A stretch of 64,000 bases of DNA from Mesorhizobium jarvisii (GCF_003601985.1 NZ_QZXA01000002.1:372001-436000); one strand, 5' to 3'; counted from the stretch's first letter, positions 33,830 to 44,292 are shown. Made by a program: numbers and translations. The notes: a model not told the origin generated them from the sequence alone.

Positions 33830-35272
33830 CTATTCGGTATTCATCTGCATGCCATGGCCGCTGACATGGGCGCCGTCCTGGGGCGTCAGCTTGAGGTAGG
33901 CAAGCAGCGCGCAGAGCGTGATGACGCCCTCGATCGTGAACAGGATCCGGAAATCATTGGTCACGGCAGGCCCGCCGCCGGCCAGGAACGACAGCATGGC
34001 CGCAGCCAGGCCGACGCTGACCGCCACCGCCAGCTGCCAGAGGATGTAGTAGAGCGCGCTGAAGCGAGCGAGCTGGTCTGGGGCGATGTCGGAATAGGCG
34101 AGGTTGCCGGTCGAGGCCCATTGGACGGAACGAAAGACGCCGAAAGCAAAGATATAGCCAAGCACGATCCAGACCGGCGTGGTCGCCTGCATCAAGGCGA
34201 AGCCGGCGACCATGGCGGCAACAACAGGCGTGTTGAAGACCAGGACGCGGCGGAAGCCGAACCGGTTGAGGACGCGCGGCATGAAGAAACGCATGATCAC
34301 CGAGCCGAGCGCGGCAACGAAGGTCAGCGATCCCGCCTGCACCGCGCTCATGCCGAAGCCGAGCTGGAACATCAGCGGCAGCAGGAAGGCGACGGAACTC
34401 AGCCCGATCGTGTCCAGCCCGCCGCCGGTGAGGAACGAGATGCGGAAGGTGCGGATGCGCAGGAGCTTGAGATCGAGCAGGGGATTGGGTACGCGCAGGC
34501 AGTAGAGCGAGGCAATCGACAGGATGATGACCGCCAGCGCCAGTTCGCCGGCAATCATCCCGCCGCCGGCGTCTTTGGCGGCAAGCGAATCCATGCCGAA
34601 CACCAGCAGGATCATGCCGCTGCCGACCAGCAGGAAGCCTGGAAAATCGAACCGCGTGCGAACGGGCTTGGTCATGGTCGGGAACAGCGAGGCGGCAAGG
34701 ACTGCCGCCGCCAGCGCGAACGGCACGTTGATGAAGAAAATCCAGCGCCAGGAAATGTAGGTGGTCAGAGCGCCGCCGACGAGCGGCCCGACCAGCGGCC
34801 CGGTCTGGCTTGCCACCGAGATATACATGTTGATTTTCAGCGTCCGGTTGCGCGGGAAGCTCGACAGGATGACGACCTGGCCGAGCGTGCCCATCAGTGC
34901 CCCGCCAAATCCCTGCAGCGCGCGGGCGCCGACCAGTGTCCAGATGTTATCAGACAGGCCGCAGAGCGCCGACGAGGTGGCGAACACCAGCAAGGCAAAG
35001 CAGTAGACGTTGCGCAGGCCGAAGCGGTCGGCGGCCCAGCCGCCGAGCGGCATCGAGATGATCAGGCTGGCGACATAGACGGTGATCAACAGGCCGAGCT
35101 GGCTCGGCGGGCGGGCGAGGCTTTCGCCGATGCCGGGCAAAGCCGTCACCACGACATTCTGGTCGAGGCTGGTCATGAACACGCCGCAGGCGACCGTCAG
35201 CGGCAGCAGGAGCAAGGCTCTGGCCGACACATCGGCGCGATCCGTGGCGCCGGCGGATAGTTCTGCGGTCAT
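33830..35272 (-). CDS. MFS transporter, DHA2-like (14-TM drug exporter type)
   Basis: Transporter of 480 aa from the ATG at 35272; a longer frame upstream is not membrane-like and was dropped. About fourteen hydrophobic segments. The motif C-like LDQNVVVTALPGIG and motif A GGWAADRFGLRN are those of the EmrB/QacA group. It faces the nitroreductase end to end with an 18-nt gap, and follows soxG on the same strand after 173 bp, so it may be read as the tail of the sox operon. Confidence 0.85.
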   Translation of the reverse strand: MTAELSAGATDRADVSARALLLLPLTVACGVFMTSLDQNVVVTALPGIGESLARPPSQLGLLITVYVASLIISMPLGGWAADRFGLRNVYCFALLVFATSSALCGLSDNIWTLVGARALQGFGGALMGTLGQVVILSSFPRNRTLKINMYISVASQTGPLVGPLVGGALTTYISWRWIFFINVPFALAAAVLAASLFPTMTKPVRTRFDFPGFLLVGSGMILLVFGMDSLAAKDAGGGMIAGELALAVIILSIASLYCLRVPNPLLDLKLLRIRTFRISFLTGGGLDTIGLSSVAFLLPLMFQLGFGMSAVQAGSLTFVAALGSVIMRFFMPRVLNRFGFRRVLVFNTPVVAAMVAGFALMQATTPVWIVLGYIFAFGVFRSVQWASTGNLAYSDIAPDQLARFSALYYILWQLAVAVSVGLAAAMLSFLAGGGPAVTNDFRILFTIEGVITLCALLAYLKLTPQDGAHVSGHGMQMNTE

Positions 35273-35445
35273 GGGGATGTTCGAACCAAACGAATGTGCC
35301 GAGCCTGAAACGGGATTTCTATCCCTTGGGCCGATCTGGCGGCCAGTTTTTCCACCATGGCCGCCCGCGGCGCGATTCTCTAGCGGCAGAACCGGCCGGC
35401 ATTGAGGCCAGAAGCAGGGGCGAAGCGGCCATATGCCGCCACCGC

Positions 35446-36033
35446 CTACTGCACCTCGTAGCCGACTTCCTCGCTGGCATGGCAAAGCGCATTCCAGAAC
35501 GAACGTGCGAAGGAACGGAAGACGTAGATGTCGAACTGGTCGGCGCCGGTGCGCTGAATCTGGGCGAAGACGTCGTGGTGAGCGGTCGACCTCCCGGCAC
35601 CGACCGGGAAGGCCGGCAGCGCGAAGTCGATGGTGAAGAATTTCGCCAGCACCCATTCGGCCTTCGGCCCGGCGATCCGGATGGCGGTGCGACCATGCGA
35701 CAGGTCCGTCACCGTGCCGATGGCAGGCGTCACCGCCTTGGCAAAAGCCGCGGCCAGCCCTTCCGCCTCGTCGGCCACGGTGAATTTTCCCGGCGCGAAG
35801 CCGAACACCGATTTCACGCCGTCGCTCGAGCCCCCGCCGGCGCCGTCCGGCAGCGCCAGCACGGTGACGCTGCGGATGGCAGCGATCAGTTTCTTCTCCT
35901 CGCCCGGCCAGGCGGCGAGCTGAACGATCGAGCCCGGCCTCGTCTCGGTCAGCAGGATCTCGACGCCATGCTCGAAATTGCCATGCGAGCCGACATGAAA
36001 CTCCGGCTCGAGGGGGGATTGGCGCTCAACCAT
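35446..36033 (-). CDS. soxG: Sarcosine oxidase gamma subunit
   Basis: Smallest folate-side subunit of heterotetrameric sarcosine oxidase, 195 aa from the ATG at 36033. The C-terminal RTGADQFDIYVFRSFARSF and the central DLSHGRTAIRIAGPKAEWVL segments are family-typical. It overlaps soxA by 8 nt and ends the sox run. Confidence 0.92.
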   Translation of the reverse strand: MVERQSPLEPEFHVGSHGNFEHGVEILLTETRPGSIVQLAAWPGEEKKLIAAIRSVTVLALPDGAGGGSSDGVKSVFGFAPGKFTVADEAEGLAAAFAKAVTPAIGTVTDLSHGRTAIRIAGPKAEWVLAKFFTIDFALPAFPVGAGRSTAHHDVFAQIQRTGADQFDIYVFRSFARSFWNALCHASEEVGYEVQ

Positions 36034-39000
36034 GCATGCGGGTCCCTTCCGGATCGTAGAAATGGTTGGAGACGATCTCGACCGGTCCGAACCTATTGCG
36101 CAAGGGATCGGAGACATGGGCACGCGTGCCGTGTCGTGCCTTGCCGCCCTGGACCAGCGCCAGCGCGATATGTTTGCCGAGTGCCGGGGAATAGCAGCAG
36201 GCGGTGATGTGTCCGATCGATCCGTGCGGATTGGCCTCGTCCAACGCCTCGACAATGTGCGCGCCGCCACTGAGCGGCCGGTTGTCGAGCGCGATCAGGC
36301 CGACCAGTTCCAACCGATCGGACGCGATCAGGCCTTCGCGGTCCATCATCGCCGAGCCGATGAAGGGCTTCTTCTTCGACAGCATCCAGTCGAGATGCAG
36401 GTCGCGCGCAGTGGTGCGGCCGTCGATCTCCGCGCCAGTGACATGGCCCTTCTCGATGCGCATCGTGCCCAGCGCCTCGAGCCCGTAGGTGACCAGGCCG
36501 AACGGCTTGCCGGCTTCGATCAGCGCTTCCCAGACATGGGTGCCATGGCCGGCGCCGGAATAGACCTCGAAGGCCATTTCGCCGGAGAAGGAAAGCCGGC
36601 AAATCATCACCGGCACGCCTGCGATCTGGCCATGGACGATGCCCATGAAGGGCAGTGTCGCATTGTCGACCGCGGTGCCGATGACGCAGGCGGCGAGGAT
36701 CTGCCTGGCTTTCGGGCCGCCGATCGCCGCACCCGCCCATTCGTCGGTCACCGAAGTGACGTGAACCTTGAGGTCCGGCCAGATCACGTCGAGGAAGTAT
36801 TCCAGATGCTGCATCACCTTGCCGGCATTGGCCGTCGTGGTGGTCATAAGGAAATCCTGTTCGCCGAGCCGCCAGGTGGTGCCGTCGTCGAAAGCGAAGC
36901 CGTCCTCGCGCAGCATCAGCCCGTAGCGCGCCTTGCCGACGGCGAGCGTCGAAAACATGTTGGTGTAGACGCGGTCGAGGAACGCGGCGGCATCGGGGCC
37001 CTGCACGGCGATCTTGCCCAGCGTCGAGACATCGACGATGCCAGCACTTTCACGCGTCGCCTTGGCTTCGCGCACATAGGCCTGCTCGATCGTTTCGCCT
37101 GACAGCCCGTAGATCATCGGCCGGTACCAGAGGCCGGCGGAATACATGGTCGCGCCATTGGCGAGGTGCCAATCATGCATCGGCGTCAGCCGCTCCGGCT
37201 TCAGGTCGCCAAAGCGCTCCGCCGCCAGCGAGCCAATCGAAACGGGCGCGAAGGGCGGCCGGAAGCGCGTCGTGCCGACTTCGGGGATCGGCTTGCCCAG
37301 CGCCTCGGCCATGATGGCGAGGCCGGGAACGTTGGAGCTCTTGCCCTGGTCGGTGGCCATGCCGAGCGTGGTGTAGCGCTTCAGATGCTCTACCGAGACG
37401 AAGCCTTCGCGGTGCGCCAGCCGGACATCCTCCGCCGTCACGTCATGCTGGAAGTCGACAAAGCTCTTGCCCTTGGCCCTGATCTCGAACACAGGCGCCG
37501 GATCGGGATCTCCGTGGACGGCTTCGACCGTGGGCAATGCCGCCGGCGTGCTCGTTCCGCCGGCCGCTGCAAGGCCGGCGGCGCGGCCTTCGGCGATTGC
37601 CTCGGCGGTGGAAAAACTGCCGGTGAAAGCGCCGGCGCCAATCCACTGCTGTGTCGGCCCATGCTGCGTCGGCTTCGGCGGCAGGAATGCCTGGCGTGCG
37701 GCATCCCATTGTGCTTTTGCGCCGGCCTGGCTGGCCAGATGAATGGTCGGCGACCAGCCGCCGGACATCAGCAGGCAGTCGGCATGGATGCTTCGCTCAT
37801 CGCCGGTGAGCGCGCCGGTGACCATGTCGAAACGCTGAACCTTGACGCCGGACAGCGCCTTGCCGCCCTCGGTGGCGACCACGGCATGGCCCGCAAAGAT
37901 CTCGGCCTCGGCTTCCGTGGCCAGCTTGCGCATCTCTGGCGAAAGCTCGGACCTGACGTCGGCGATGGCAACGATCGCCGCACCGGCCTTCTTCAGGGCG
38001 ACGGCCGCGCGATAGGCGCTGTCATTGTTGGTGAACAGCGCGATCCGCTCGCCCGGCAGCACGCCGAACTCGTTGGCATAGCGCTCCGCCGCATGCGCCA
38101 GCATCACGCCCGGCCTGTCATTGCCGGGGAAGACCAGCGGCCGTTCGAAGGCGCCGGTGGCCAGCACCACCGATCTGGCACGGATCGCCCAATAGCGATG
38201 GCGCGGCTCGCCCTTGGCGGGCTGCTCCTTGTGGTCGCTGACCCGTTCGAGCGCGGCAAGCGTGTTGTTGTCGTAATAGCCCCACACCGTGGTGCGCGGC
38301 AAAAGCCGGACATTGTCACGGCCTTCGAGCTGGGTGACGGTGCGGCGCGCCCAATCGGCGGCCGGCGCGCCATCGATGGTTTCGTCCGACCAGTTGGTCG
38401 AGCCGCCAAAACGCGGCTCGAGATCGGCCAGCATGACGCGGGCGCCCTGATCGGCGGCGGCCTTGGCGGCCATCAGGCCGGCCGGGCCGGAGCCGACCAC
38501 CAGCACGTCACAAAAAGCGTTCATGCGTTCGTAGCGGGCGGGATCCTTCGCCGATCCGGCGCTGCCCAGACCAGCGGCGCGGCGAATGAAATGCTCGCAG
38601 AACATCCAGAAACGCGTGCCTTTCAGCGGACCGATCACCGGCCCCATGAAAGTCTTGTAGTAGAAGCCGGCCGACAGGATCTTGCCGCCGAGCTGGTTGA
38701 CGGCATGGATATCCCAGGCCAGGGAAGGGAAACGGTTCTGGCTGATCGCCACCAGCCCATCATGAATCTCGACCATGGTCGCTGGAATGTTAGGCTCGCG
38801 CACCTCGCCCTTCAGCACCGTCACCAGCGCGTTGGGCTCCTCGACGCCCGCGGTCAGCAGGCCGCGCGGACGGTGGTATTTGAACGAGCGGCCGAAAAGC
38901 GTGACGCCGTTGGCCAGCAGCGCTGAGGCCAGCGTGTCGCCGGCATGGCCGGTAAAGGCAACGCCGTCGAAGGTGAAGCGGATCGTCTTCAGCCGGTCGA

Positions 39001-39034
39001 TGCGGCCGCCAGTGTCGGTGCGGCGCGGGCTCAT
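36026..39034 (-). CDS. soxA: Sarcosine oxidase alpha subunit
   Basis: Large subunit of 1002 aa. It has an N-terminal ferredoxin-like lobe (about 10-95), an FAD/NAD domain (VVGSGPAGLMAAKAAADQGARV near residue 181; motif named by its first part), and a C-terminal GcvT/tetrahydrofolate domain from about 600 (FSGEMAFEVYSGAGHG). Together with B, D and G it oxidises sarcosine to glycine, moving the methyl carbon to 5,10-methylene-THF and making H2O2. It overlaps soxD by 4 nt and soxG by 8 nt. Confidence 0.94.
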   Translation of the reverse strand: MSPRRTDTGGRIDRLKTIRFTFDGVAFTGHAGDTLASALLANGVTLFGRSFKYHRPRGLLTAGVEEPNALVTVLKGEVREPNIPATMVEIHDGLVAISQNRFPSLAWDIHAVNQLGGKILSAGFYYKTFMGPVIGPLKGTRFWMFCEHFIRRAAGLGSAGSAKDPARYERMNAFCDVLVVGSGPAGLMAAKAAADQGARVMLADLEPRFGGSTNWSDETIDGAPAADWARRTVTQLEGRDNVRLLPRTTVWGYYDNNTLAALERVSDHKEQPAKGEPRHRYWAIRARSVVLATGAFERPLVFPGNDRPGVMLAHAAERYANEFGVLPGERIALFTNNDSAYRAAVALKKAGAAIVAIADVRSELSPEMRKLATEAEAEIFAGHAVVATEGGKALSGVKVQRFDMVTGALTGDERSIHADCLLMSGGWSPTIHLASQAGAKAQWDAARQAFLPPKPTQHGPTQQWIGAGAFTGSFSTAEAIAEGRAAGLAAAGGTSTPAALPTVEAVHGDPDPAPVFEIRAKGKSFVDFQHDVTAEDVRLAHREGFVSVEHLKRYTTLGMATDQGKSSNVPGLAIMAEALGKPIPEVGTTRFRPPFAPVSIGSLAAERFGDLKPERLTPMHDWHLANGATMYSAGLWYRPMIYGLSGETIEQAYVREAKATRESAGIVDVSTLGKIAVQGPDAAAFLDRVYTNMFSTLAVGKARYGLMLREDGFAFDDGTTWRLGEQDFLMTTTTANAGKVMQHLEYFLDVIWPDLKVHVTSVTDEWAGAAIGGPKARQILAACVIGTAVDNATLPFMGIVHGQIAGVPVMICRLSFSGEMAFEVYSGAGHGTHVWEALIEAGKPFGLVTYGLEALGTMRIEKGHVTGAEIDGRTTARDLHLDWMLSKKKPFIGSAMMDREGLIASDRLELVGLIALDNRPLSGGAHIVEALDEANPHGSIGHITACCYSPALGKHIALALVQGGKARHGTRAHVSDPLRNRFGPVEIVSNHFYDPEGTRMHG

Positions 39035-39327
39035 GCCTTGTCCTCCGCCTTGCGGCGCGCGGTTGAGGCATGATCGCCGCGCACGAAGGCGACGCTCGAA
39101 ATCTCATGCGTCAGCGTGTTGCGCACGACGCGCAGATGCGTGCGACAACCGCCGGAATGCTGCCAAATCTCATTGTGGTCGCCGGCCGGGTTCAGCCGGT
39201 CATAGACATAGGCGTTCCACGCCTCGAAATTCTGCGAGGCCGGGTCGGGACGTTCGCGGTTGCCGTCACCCTGATAGGTGAATTCGATGACGTCGCGCGG
39301 GCCGCAATAGGGACAGGTGATCAACAT
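39031..39327 (-). CDS. soxD: Sarcosine oxidase delta subunit
   Basis: Zinc-binding subunit of 98 aa, starting MLITCPYCGPRDVIEF (Cys5 and Cys8) with His and Cys ligands in WQHSGGCRTH. It lies 9 nt after soxB and overlaps soxA by 4 nt; this gene order B-D-A-G is the standard one. Confidence 0.94.
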   Translation of the reverse strand: MLITCPYCGPRDVIEFTYQGDGNRERPDPASQNFEAWNAYVYDRLNPAGDHNEIWQHSGGCRTHLRVVRNTLTHEISSVAFVRGDHASTARRKAEDKA

Positions 39328-39336
39328 CGAATATTC

Positions 39337-40596
39337 CTAATGCAGCCTGGGGTTCGCGCCCTGGCCCTTGTCGTCGATGACGAGGCCTCGGTGGAAGCGA
39401 TCGAGGGTGAACGGCGCGTTGAAATCGTGCGGCTCATCCTTGGCGATGGTCCAGGCGAAGGTCCAGCCGGAGGCCGGCGTCGCCTTGAAGCCGCCGTAGC
39501 ACCAGCCGCAGTTGAGATACATGCCGGGCAGGGGACCGGTGGTGATGATCGGCGAACCGTCCATCGACATGTCGCAGACACCGCCCCACGAACGCAGCAT
39601 GCGCACACGCGCAAGGCCCGGAAACAGCGCCAGCATCTCGCTCATCACCTCGTCGACGATGGGCAAGTTGCCGCGCTGGGCATAGCTGTTGTAGCCGTCG
39701 ATATCGCCGCCATAGACAAGGCCGCCCTTGTCGGACTGCGACATGTAGAAATGACCCATGCCGAAGGTCACGACCGTGTCGATGAAGGGTTTTAGCGATT
39801 CCGTCACGAAGGCCTGCAGCACATGGCTCTCGATCGGCATCGTCTCGATGCCAGCCAACTGCATGACGCGTCCGGTGCTGCCGGCCACGGCGACCGCCAC
39901 CTTTTTGGCCCTGATGTCGCCGCGCGAGGTGGTGACGCCGGTGACGCGATCGCCATCGCGCAGGAAGCCGGTGACCTCGCAATTCTCGATGATGTCGACG
40001 CCGCGCCGGTCGGCGCCGCGCGCATAACCCCAGGCCACCGCATCGTGACGGGCGGTGCCGGCGCGCCGTTGCATCAGGCCGCCGACGACGGGAAAGCGTG
40101 CGTCGCTGGAGATATCGAGCGCCGGGATCAGGCGCTTGATCTGCGCCGGCGTCATCAGTTCGGCGTCGACGCCGAGATGGCGCATGGCGTTGCCGCGCCT
40201 TGCATAGTCGTCGAACTGCGCCGGCGTATGCGCCAGGTTCAGGCAGCCGCGCTGCGAGAACATGACGTTGTAGTTGAGTTCGTGCGACAGGCCCTCCCAT
40301 AGCTTCATCGAATGTTCGTAGAAGCGGGTGTTGGCGGGCAACAGGTAGTTCGAGCGCACGGCCGTTGTGTTGCGGCCGACATTGCCGGAGCCGAGCCAGC
40401 CCTTTTCCAGCACGGCGACATTGGTGATGCCGTGCTCCTTGGCCAGATAGTAGGCGGTCGCCAGCCCGTGGCCGCCGCCACCAATGATGATGACGTCATA
40501 GGAAGCCTTCGGGTCCGGCTTGCGCCAAGCCGGCTTCCAGTCCTTGTTTCCCTTGAGCGCGTTCGCGAGCAGCGAAAAGGCCGAGTACTCTGCCAT
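39337..40596 (-). CDS. soxB: Sarcosine oxidase beta subunit
   Basis: FAD/FMN subunit of 419 aa from the ATG at 40596 (MAEYSAFSLLANALKG). Dinucleotide motif VIIIGGGGHGLATAYYLAKEHG starts near 35. The histidine expected to bind FMN covalently is at about 184 in ARHDAVAWG. First gene of the sox operon; a second ATG immediately upstream (40599) is equally possible. The 183 bp to the divergent channel gene carry both promoters. Confidence 0.94.
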   Translation of the reverse strand: MAEYSAFSLLANALKGNKDWKPAWRKPDPKASYDVIIIGGGGHGLATAYYLAKEHGITNVAVLEKGWLGSGNVGRNTTAVRSNYLLPANTRFYEHSMKLWEGLSHELNYNVMFSQRGCLNLAHTPAQFDDYARRGNAMRHLGVDAELMTPAQIKRLIPALDISSDARFPVVGGLMQRRAGTARHDAVAWGYARGADRRGVDIIENCEVTGFLRDGDRVTGVTTSRGDIRAKKVAVAVAGSTGRVMQLAGIETMPIESHVLQAFVTESLKPFIDTVVTFGMGHFYMSQSDKGGLVYGGDIDGYNSYAQRGNLPIVDEVMSEMLALFPGLARVRMLRSWGGVCDMSMDGSPIITTGPLPGMYLNCGWCYGGFKATPASGWTFAWTIAKDEPHDFNAPFTLDRFHRGLVIDDKGQGANPRLH

Positions 40597-40779
40597 CATT
40601 GTCATCCGGTTCGGGCGATGCGGCAGACTATAGAGCAGGCCGCATCCGCAAAGCCAATATTGCGCCATGGCCTTTCGACTGGCCGACGCCGCGATGCGAC
40701 GGCTTGCCCGACGATATGGCCGTCTTTATCAAGGACAGGCTTTTTAAATGCCGTTGCCGCCCGTGAGTCGCCAATAGTC

Positions 40780-43269
40780 ATGTTTTTGAGATTGCTTCGC
40801 CTCCTTTTGGTTTTCACGCTGGTCATTTCGGCGTCGCCTTCGTTCGAGGCGATGGCGCAGGCGCTTGGCCAGGGCTCCATCGGCCTGATCACCGATCAGC
40901 AGAAAGTCATCCAGGGCCTGACGGCCAAGACGGACGATCTCGAGAAGAAGATGCAGCAGGACGGTGAGGACGACGCCTCGCTCGTGGACATCCGTCTGCA
41001 ACTGGAGGATCTGTCGCGGGCGGCGCTGACCAGCGCGGTGGCGTTTCGTCCGCGGCTCACAGACATCAACAATCGCATCGAGGTGCTAGGCCCGCCGCCG
41101 GCCGCAGGCCAGCCGCAGGAGCCCGACATCGTGACCGGCGAGCGCCAGGCGCTGGCGTCGGAGAAGGCCGAGATCAACGCGGTCGTCGCCAGCGCGCAGA
41201 ACCTGTCGATCCGCATCAGCGGGCTGATCGACAAGATCGGCAATATGCGCAGCGAGCAATTCCGCAACTTTTTGACCAAGCGCTACGCACTCTCCGAGGC
41301 GCTGAGCCCACAGGTGTTTTCCGACGCCCGGGACGAATACGCCAACTTTTACAAGGCGGTGTCGTCCTGGCTGAGTTTCGCTTTCAAGTTCAAGTTCCAG
41401 GCCGTCCTCGCGGCAACCTTCGTGGCGCTCGGGCTGGCGCTGGTGCTGCTGGTCGGCGGCAGGCGGCTGTTCGGGCGCATATTCGAAGCCGATCCGACGG
41501 TCGAGGATCCGTCCTATCTCAGCCGCCTGTCTGTAGCCTTCTGGTCGACCTTGCTGCCGACTCTGGCGGTCGGCGTGTTCTTGGCCTCCACGGTGTTCTT
41601 TTTCAACTATTACAATGTGTTGCGCGGCGACATCGGCGTCTTCCTGAATGCGCTGGCGGCCGTCATCGCGGTGGTGTTCTGCGTCAACCGGCTGACCAAT
41701 GCCGCGCTTGAGCCGCGGCTGCCGAACTGGCGGCTCATTCCCGTCCAAACCGGCCCGGCGCGCTGGCTGGTGCGGCTGACAACCGCCATGGCCGTGGTCA
41801 TCGGCGTCAACAATTTCCTGTCGATCATCAACGACAAGATGGGCTCGCCACTGTCGCTGACCATCGCCCGCAGTTTCGTCGCCACCATTGTCGTCGGCAT
41901 CATCCTGATTCTGATGGCGATGCTGCGGCCGTTCAAGGCACGCGACGGAAGCTGGCGGCCGTGGCCGGCTTGGCTGCGCTATCTGGCGCTGGCGCTTGGC
42001 CTGTTCACCATCGCCGCCGCCCTGCTTGGCTATATCGGCCTTGCCCTGTTCGTCTCGCTGCAGGTCGTGGTCACCGGTACGGCGCTGATCACCGCCTATA
42101 TCGGCTTCCTGTCGGCGCAGGCGATCGGCGAGGAGGGGGCGTTCGCCAACACCACTGTCGGGCGCTGGCTGTCGGCCAACTCCAGCTACGAAGACGCCGC
42201 CCTCGACCAGCTCGGCCTTGTCGTCAGTGTCGCCATCAATTTGATGATCGTGCTGGTCTTCCTGCCACTGATCCTTTTGATGTGGGGCTTCCAGCCCGGC
42301 GACATCCAGGCCTGGGCCTACAAGCTGGCGACCGGGATCACCATCGGCTCGGTGACGATTTCGGTCACCGGAATCCTTTCGGGCATCATCGTCTTCATCA
42401 TCGGCTATTTCCTCACGCGCTGGTTCCAGGGCTGGCTCGACGGGTCGGTGATGGCGCGCGGCAAGGTCGATACGGGCGTGCGCAATTCGATCCGGCTGGC
42501 GGTCGGCTATGCCGGCGTCGCCGTGGCGGGGCTGGTCGGCATATCGGCGGCGGGTATCGACCTCTCCAGCCTGGCTCTGGTCGCCGGCGCGCTTTCCCTC
42601 GGTATCGGTTTCGGCCTGCAGAATGTCGTCTCCAACTTCGTCTCCGGCCTGATCCTTTTGGCCGAGCGGCCGTTCAAGGTCGGCGACTGGATCGTCGCCG
42701 GCGACGTCAGCGGCACGGTCAAGAAGATCAGCGTGCGCGCCACCGAGATCGAGACTTTCCAACGGCAGTCGGTGATCTTGCCCAATTCAAACCTGATCAA
42801 CAACGCCGTCGGCAACTGGACGCACCGGAACAAGCTCGGCCGTGTCGAGATCAAGGTCGGCGTCGCCTATGGCAGCGACGTCAAGCAGGTGCATGCCATC
42901 CTGCTGGAAATCGCGCGCAGCCATGCGATGGTGCTTAAGAACCCCGAGCCCTTCGTGCTGTTTTCCAATTTCGGCGCGGCCGCGCTCGAGTTCGAAATCC
43001 GCGTGTTCCTGGCCGATATCATGAACGGCAGCGTCGTGCAGAACGACATTCGTTTTGCCGTGCTGGAGAAGTTCAGCGACCTGCATATCGAGATCCCGTC
43101 GACGCCGCGCGCTGTCGTCGAGGTGAACAAGCCCAAGGCCTGGCCAACCGACGACGACAAGATCGAGGCCGACTTCGCCGAACAGGAACAGGCAAAGGTG
43201 GAAGCCGCGGCCGAAGCGAAAAAACTCGCCAAATCTGGACGCAAGGCGCGCAAGCCCGATCCCAGCTAG
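40780..43269 (+). CDS. Large mechanosensitive channel, MscS/KefA type with DUF3772
   Basis: Protein of 829 aa. A signal sequence (FLRLLRLLLVFTLVISASPS) leads to a periplasmic coiled-coil/DUF3772-type region (about 30-230), then roughly ten hydrophobic segments, and a C-terminal MscS core. The core motif is GIGFGLQNVVSNFVSGLIL with LAERPFKVGDWI following. It protects against hypo-osmotic shock. The start was set at the ATG at 40780 to give the signal peptide. The charged Lys-rich tail (about 780-829) is cytosolic. Confidence 0.9.
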   Translation: MFLRLLRLLLVFTLVISASPSFEAMAQALGQGSIGLITDQQKVIQGLTAKTDDLEKKMQQDGEDDASLVDIRLQLEDLSRAALTSAVAFRPRLTDINNRIEVLGPPPAAGQPQEPDIVTGERQALASEKAEINAVVASAQNLSIRISGLIDKIGNMRSEQFRNFLTKRYALSEALSPQVFSDARDEYANFYKAVSSWLSFAFKFKFQAVLAATFVALGLALVLLVGGRRLFGRIFEADPTVEDPSYLSRLSVAFWSTLLPTLAVGVFLASTVFFFNYYNVLRGDIGVFLNALAAVIAVVFCVNRLTNAALEPRLPNWRLIPVQTGPARWLVRLTTAMAVVIGVNNFLSIINDKMGSPLSLTIARSFVATIVVGIILILMAMLRPFKARDGSWRPWPAWLRYLALALGLFTIAAALLGYIGLALFVSLQVVVTGTALITAYIGFLSAQAIGEEGAFANTTVGRWLSANSSYEDAALDQLGLVVSVAINLMIVLVFLPLILLMWGFQPGDIQAWAYKLATGITIGSVTISVTGILSGIIVFIIGYFLTRWFQGWLDGSVMARGKVDTGVRNSIRLAVGYAGVAVAGLVGISAAGIDLSSLALVAGALSLGIGFGLQNVVSNFVSGLILLAERPFKVGDWIVAGDVSGTVKKISVRATEIETFQRQSVILPNSNLINNAVGNWTHRNKLGRVEIKVGVAYGSDVKQVHAILLEIARSHAMVLKNPEPFVLFSNFGAAALEFEIRVFLADIMNGSVVQNDIRFAVLEKFSDLHIEIPSTPRAVVEVNKPKAWPTDDDKIEADFAEQEQAKVEAAAEAKKLAKSGRKARKPDPS

Positions 43270-43281
43270 GGCCGGTTGCCG

Positions 43282-44172
43282 TCAGCTTCTCGCGACCAAC
43301 GCCTCCAGCGCCGGGCGAAGATCGGTCTTGCCGCGTCTGACTTCGCCGACACCGTGCTCGACATCGATGCGGCCGGCATTGTGGGCGTCGAACATCGCGG
43401 CGACCAGTCCGGCATAACTCGTGCCGATGCCACCGCCGATGAGGGCGGGAACCCAGTCCTGCCTTGGCAATTCGCGAGCGACGATCGCGCGGCCGGCAAT
43501 GTCGCCAAGCGTTCGCGCCACATCGGCTGCGCTGTAGCGATTTGGCCCTTCGGCGTGGACCACGTGCAGCGCATCGCCGCTGCCCGAAAGGAGGAGATCC
43601 GCCGCCATCAGCCCGACATCGCCGGCCGACACTGTCGGAAAGGATTTGGTCACGGGATGGTGCAGGCTCGGCAGCACGCCGGTCTCGATTGCCCGGCCGA
43701 CCAAGCGGTCCCAATTCTGCATGTGCTCGGCGGAACGCAGCACCGTCAGGGCTGCCGGTATCGTCCTCAACTGCGTTTCCAAATGATGGAACGTGAGCGT
43801 GATGCCGGTGCCGGCGGCAAGCTGGGCGCCATAGTCCGAGATCGCCAGAATTCTTTGCGGTCTGACTTGATCGAGTGCATTCACAACGGATCGAATGGTG
43901 GCTTCCATCTCCGCCGAAGCATCATCGGCGCGGACGCTGGTTGGACAGATGACCTGAACGGCGGTGGCGCCCCTTGTTGCTCGCGCCAACGCCGGCGTAT
44001 CGCGCAGATCGGCAATCTCCGCCTCGCAACCGAGCGCACGGAACTCCTCGGAGTGCGACGGGTTTCGCACCACGGTTCTGAGTGGAACGTGATGCCTGCG
44101 AAGCGCACCAATCGTGGCCCGTCCGATCTTTCCTGCCGCGCCCAACACAACAAACATGCCCGTGTCCTTCAT
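43282..44172 (-). CDS. NmrA-like/NAD(P)-binding SDR-family protein
   Basis: Atypical SDR of 296 aa opening with the dinucleotide motif FVVLGAAGKIGRATIGALRR. No YxxxK catalytic pair is apparent near residue 110 (ISDYGAQLAAGTG), typical of NmrA-type sensors or quinone reductases. It lies 120 bp downstream of the AraC gene on the same strand and is probably its target. Substrate unknown. Confidence 0.8.
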   Translation of the reverse strand: MKDTGMFVVLGAAGKIGRATIGALRRHHVPLRTVVRNPSHSEEFRALGCEAEIADLRDTPALARATRGATAVQVICPTSVRADDASAEMEATIRSVVNALDQVRPQRILAISDYGAQLAAGTGITLTFHHLETQLRTIPAALTVLRSAEHMQNWDRLVGRAIETGVLPSLHHPVTKSFPTVSAGDVGLMAADLLLSGSGDALHVVHAEGPNRYSAADVARTLGDIAGRAIVARELPRQDWVPALIGGGIGTSYAGLVAAMFDAHNAGRIDVEHGVGEVRRGKTDLRPALEALVARS

Positions 44173-44292
44173 CCTGACCAGTGGGACGTCAGGAATGCCG
44201 AATGGGCGGGCTTGGGTCGCTCAGATTTGGATGCTGGAGCGCAAGAACGGACGATTGGCTTCGAAAGCCAAAGCGCGGCGCCGGACTGCAGT

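Noticed and set aside
35273..35656. N-terminal 128-residue extension of the DHA2-like transporter
   Set aside because: Basic, non-membrane and overlapping soxG antisense; the family starts at the ATG at 35272.
37166..38926. 586-residue plus-strand frame over soxA
   Set aside because: Antisense shadow; soxA itself has clear domains and operon context.
41086..42762. 558-residue minus-strand frame over the mechanosensitive channel
   Set aside because: His/Asp/Arg/Gln-rich composition typical of the complement of a membrane gene.
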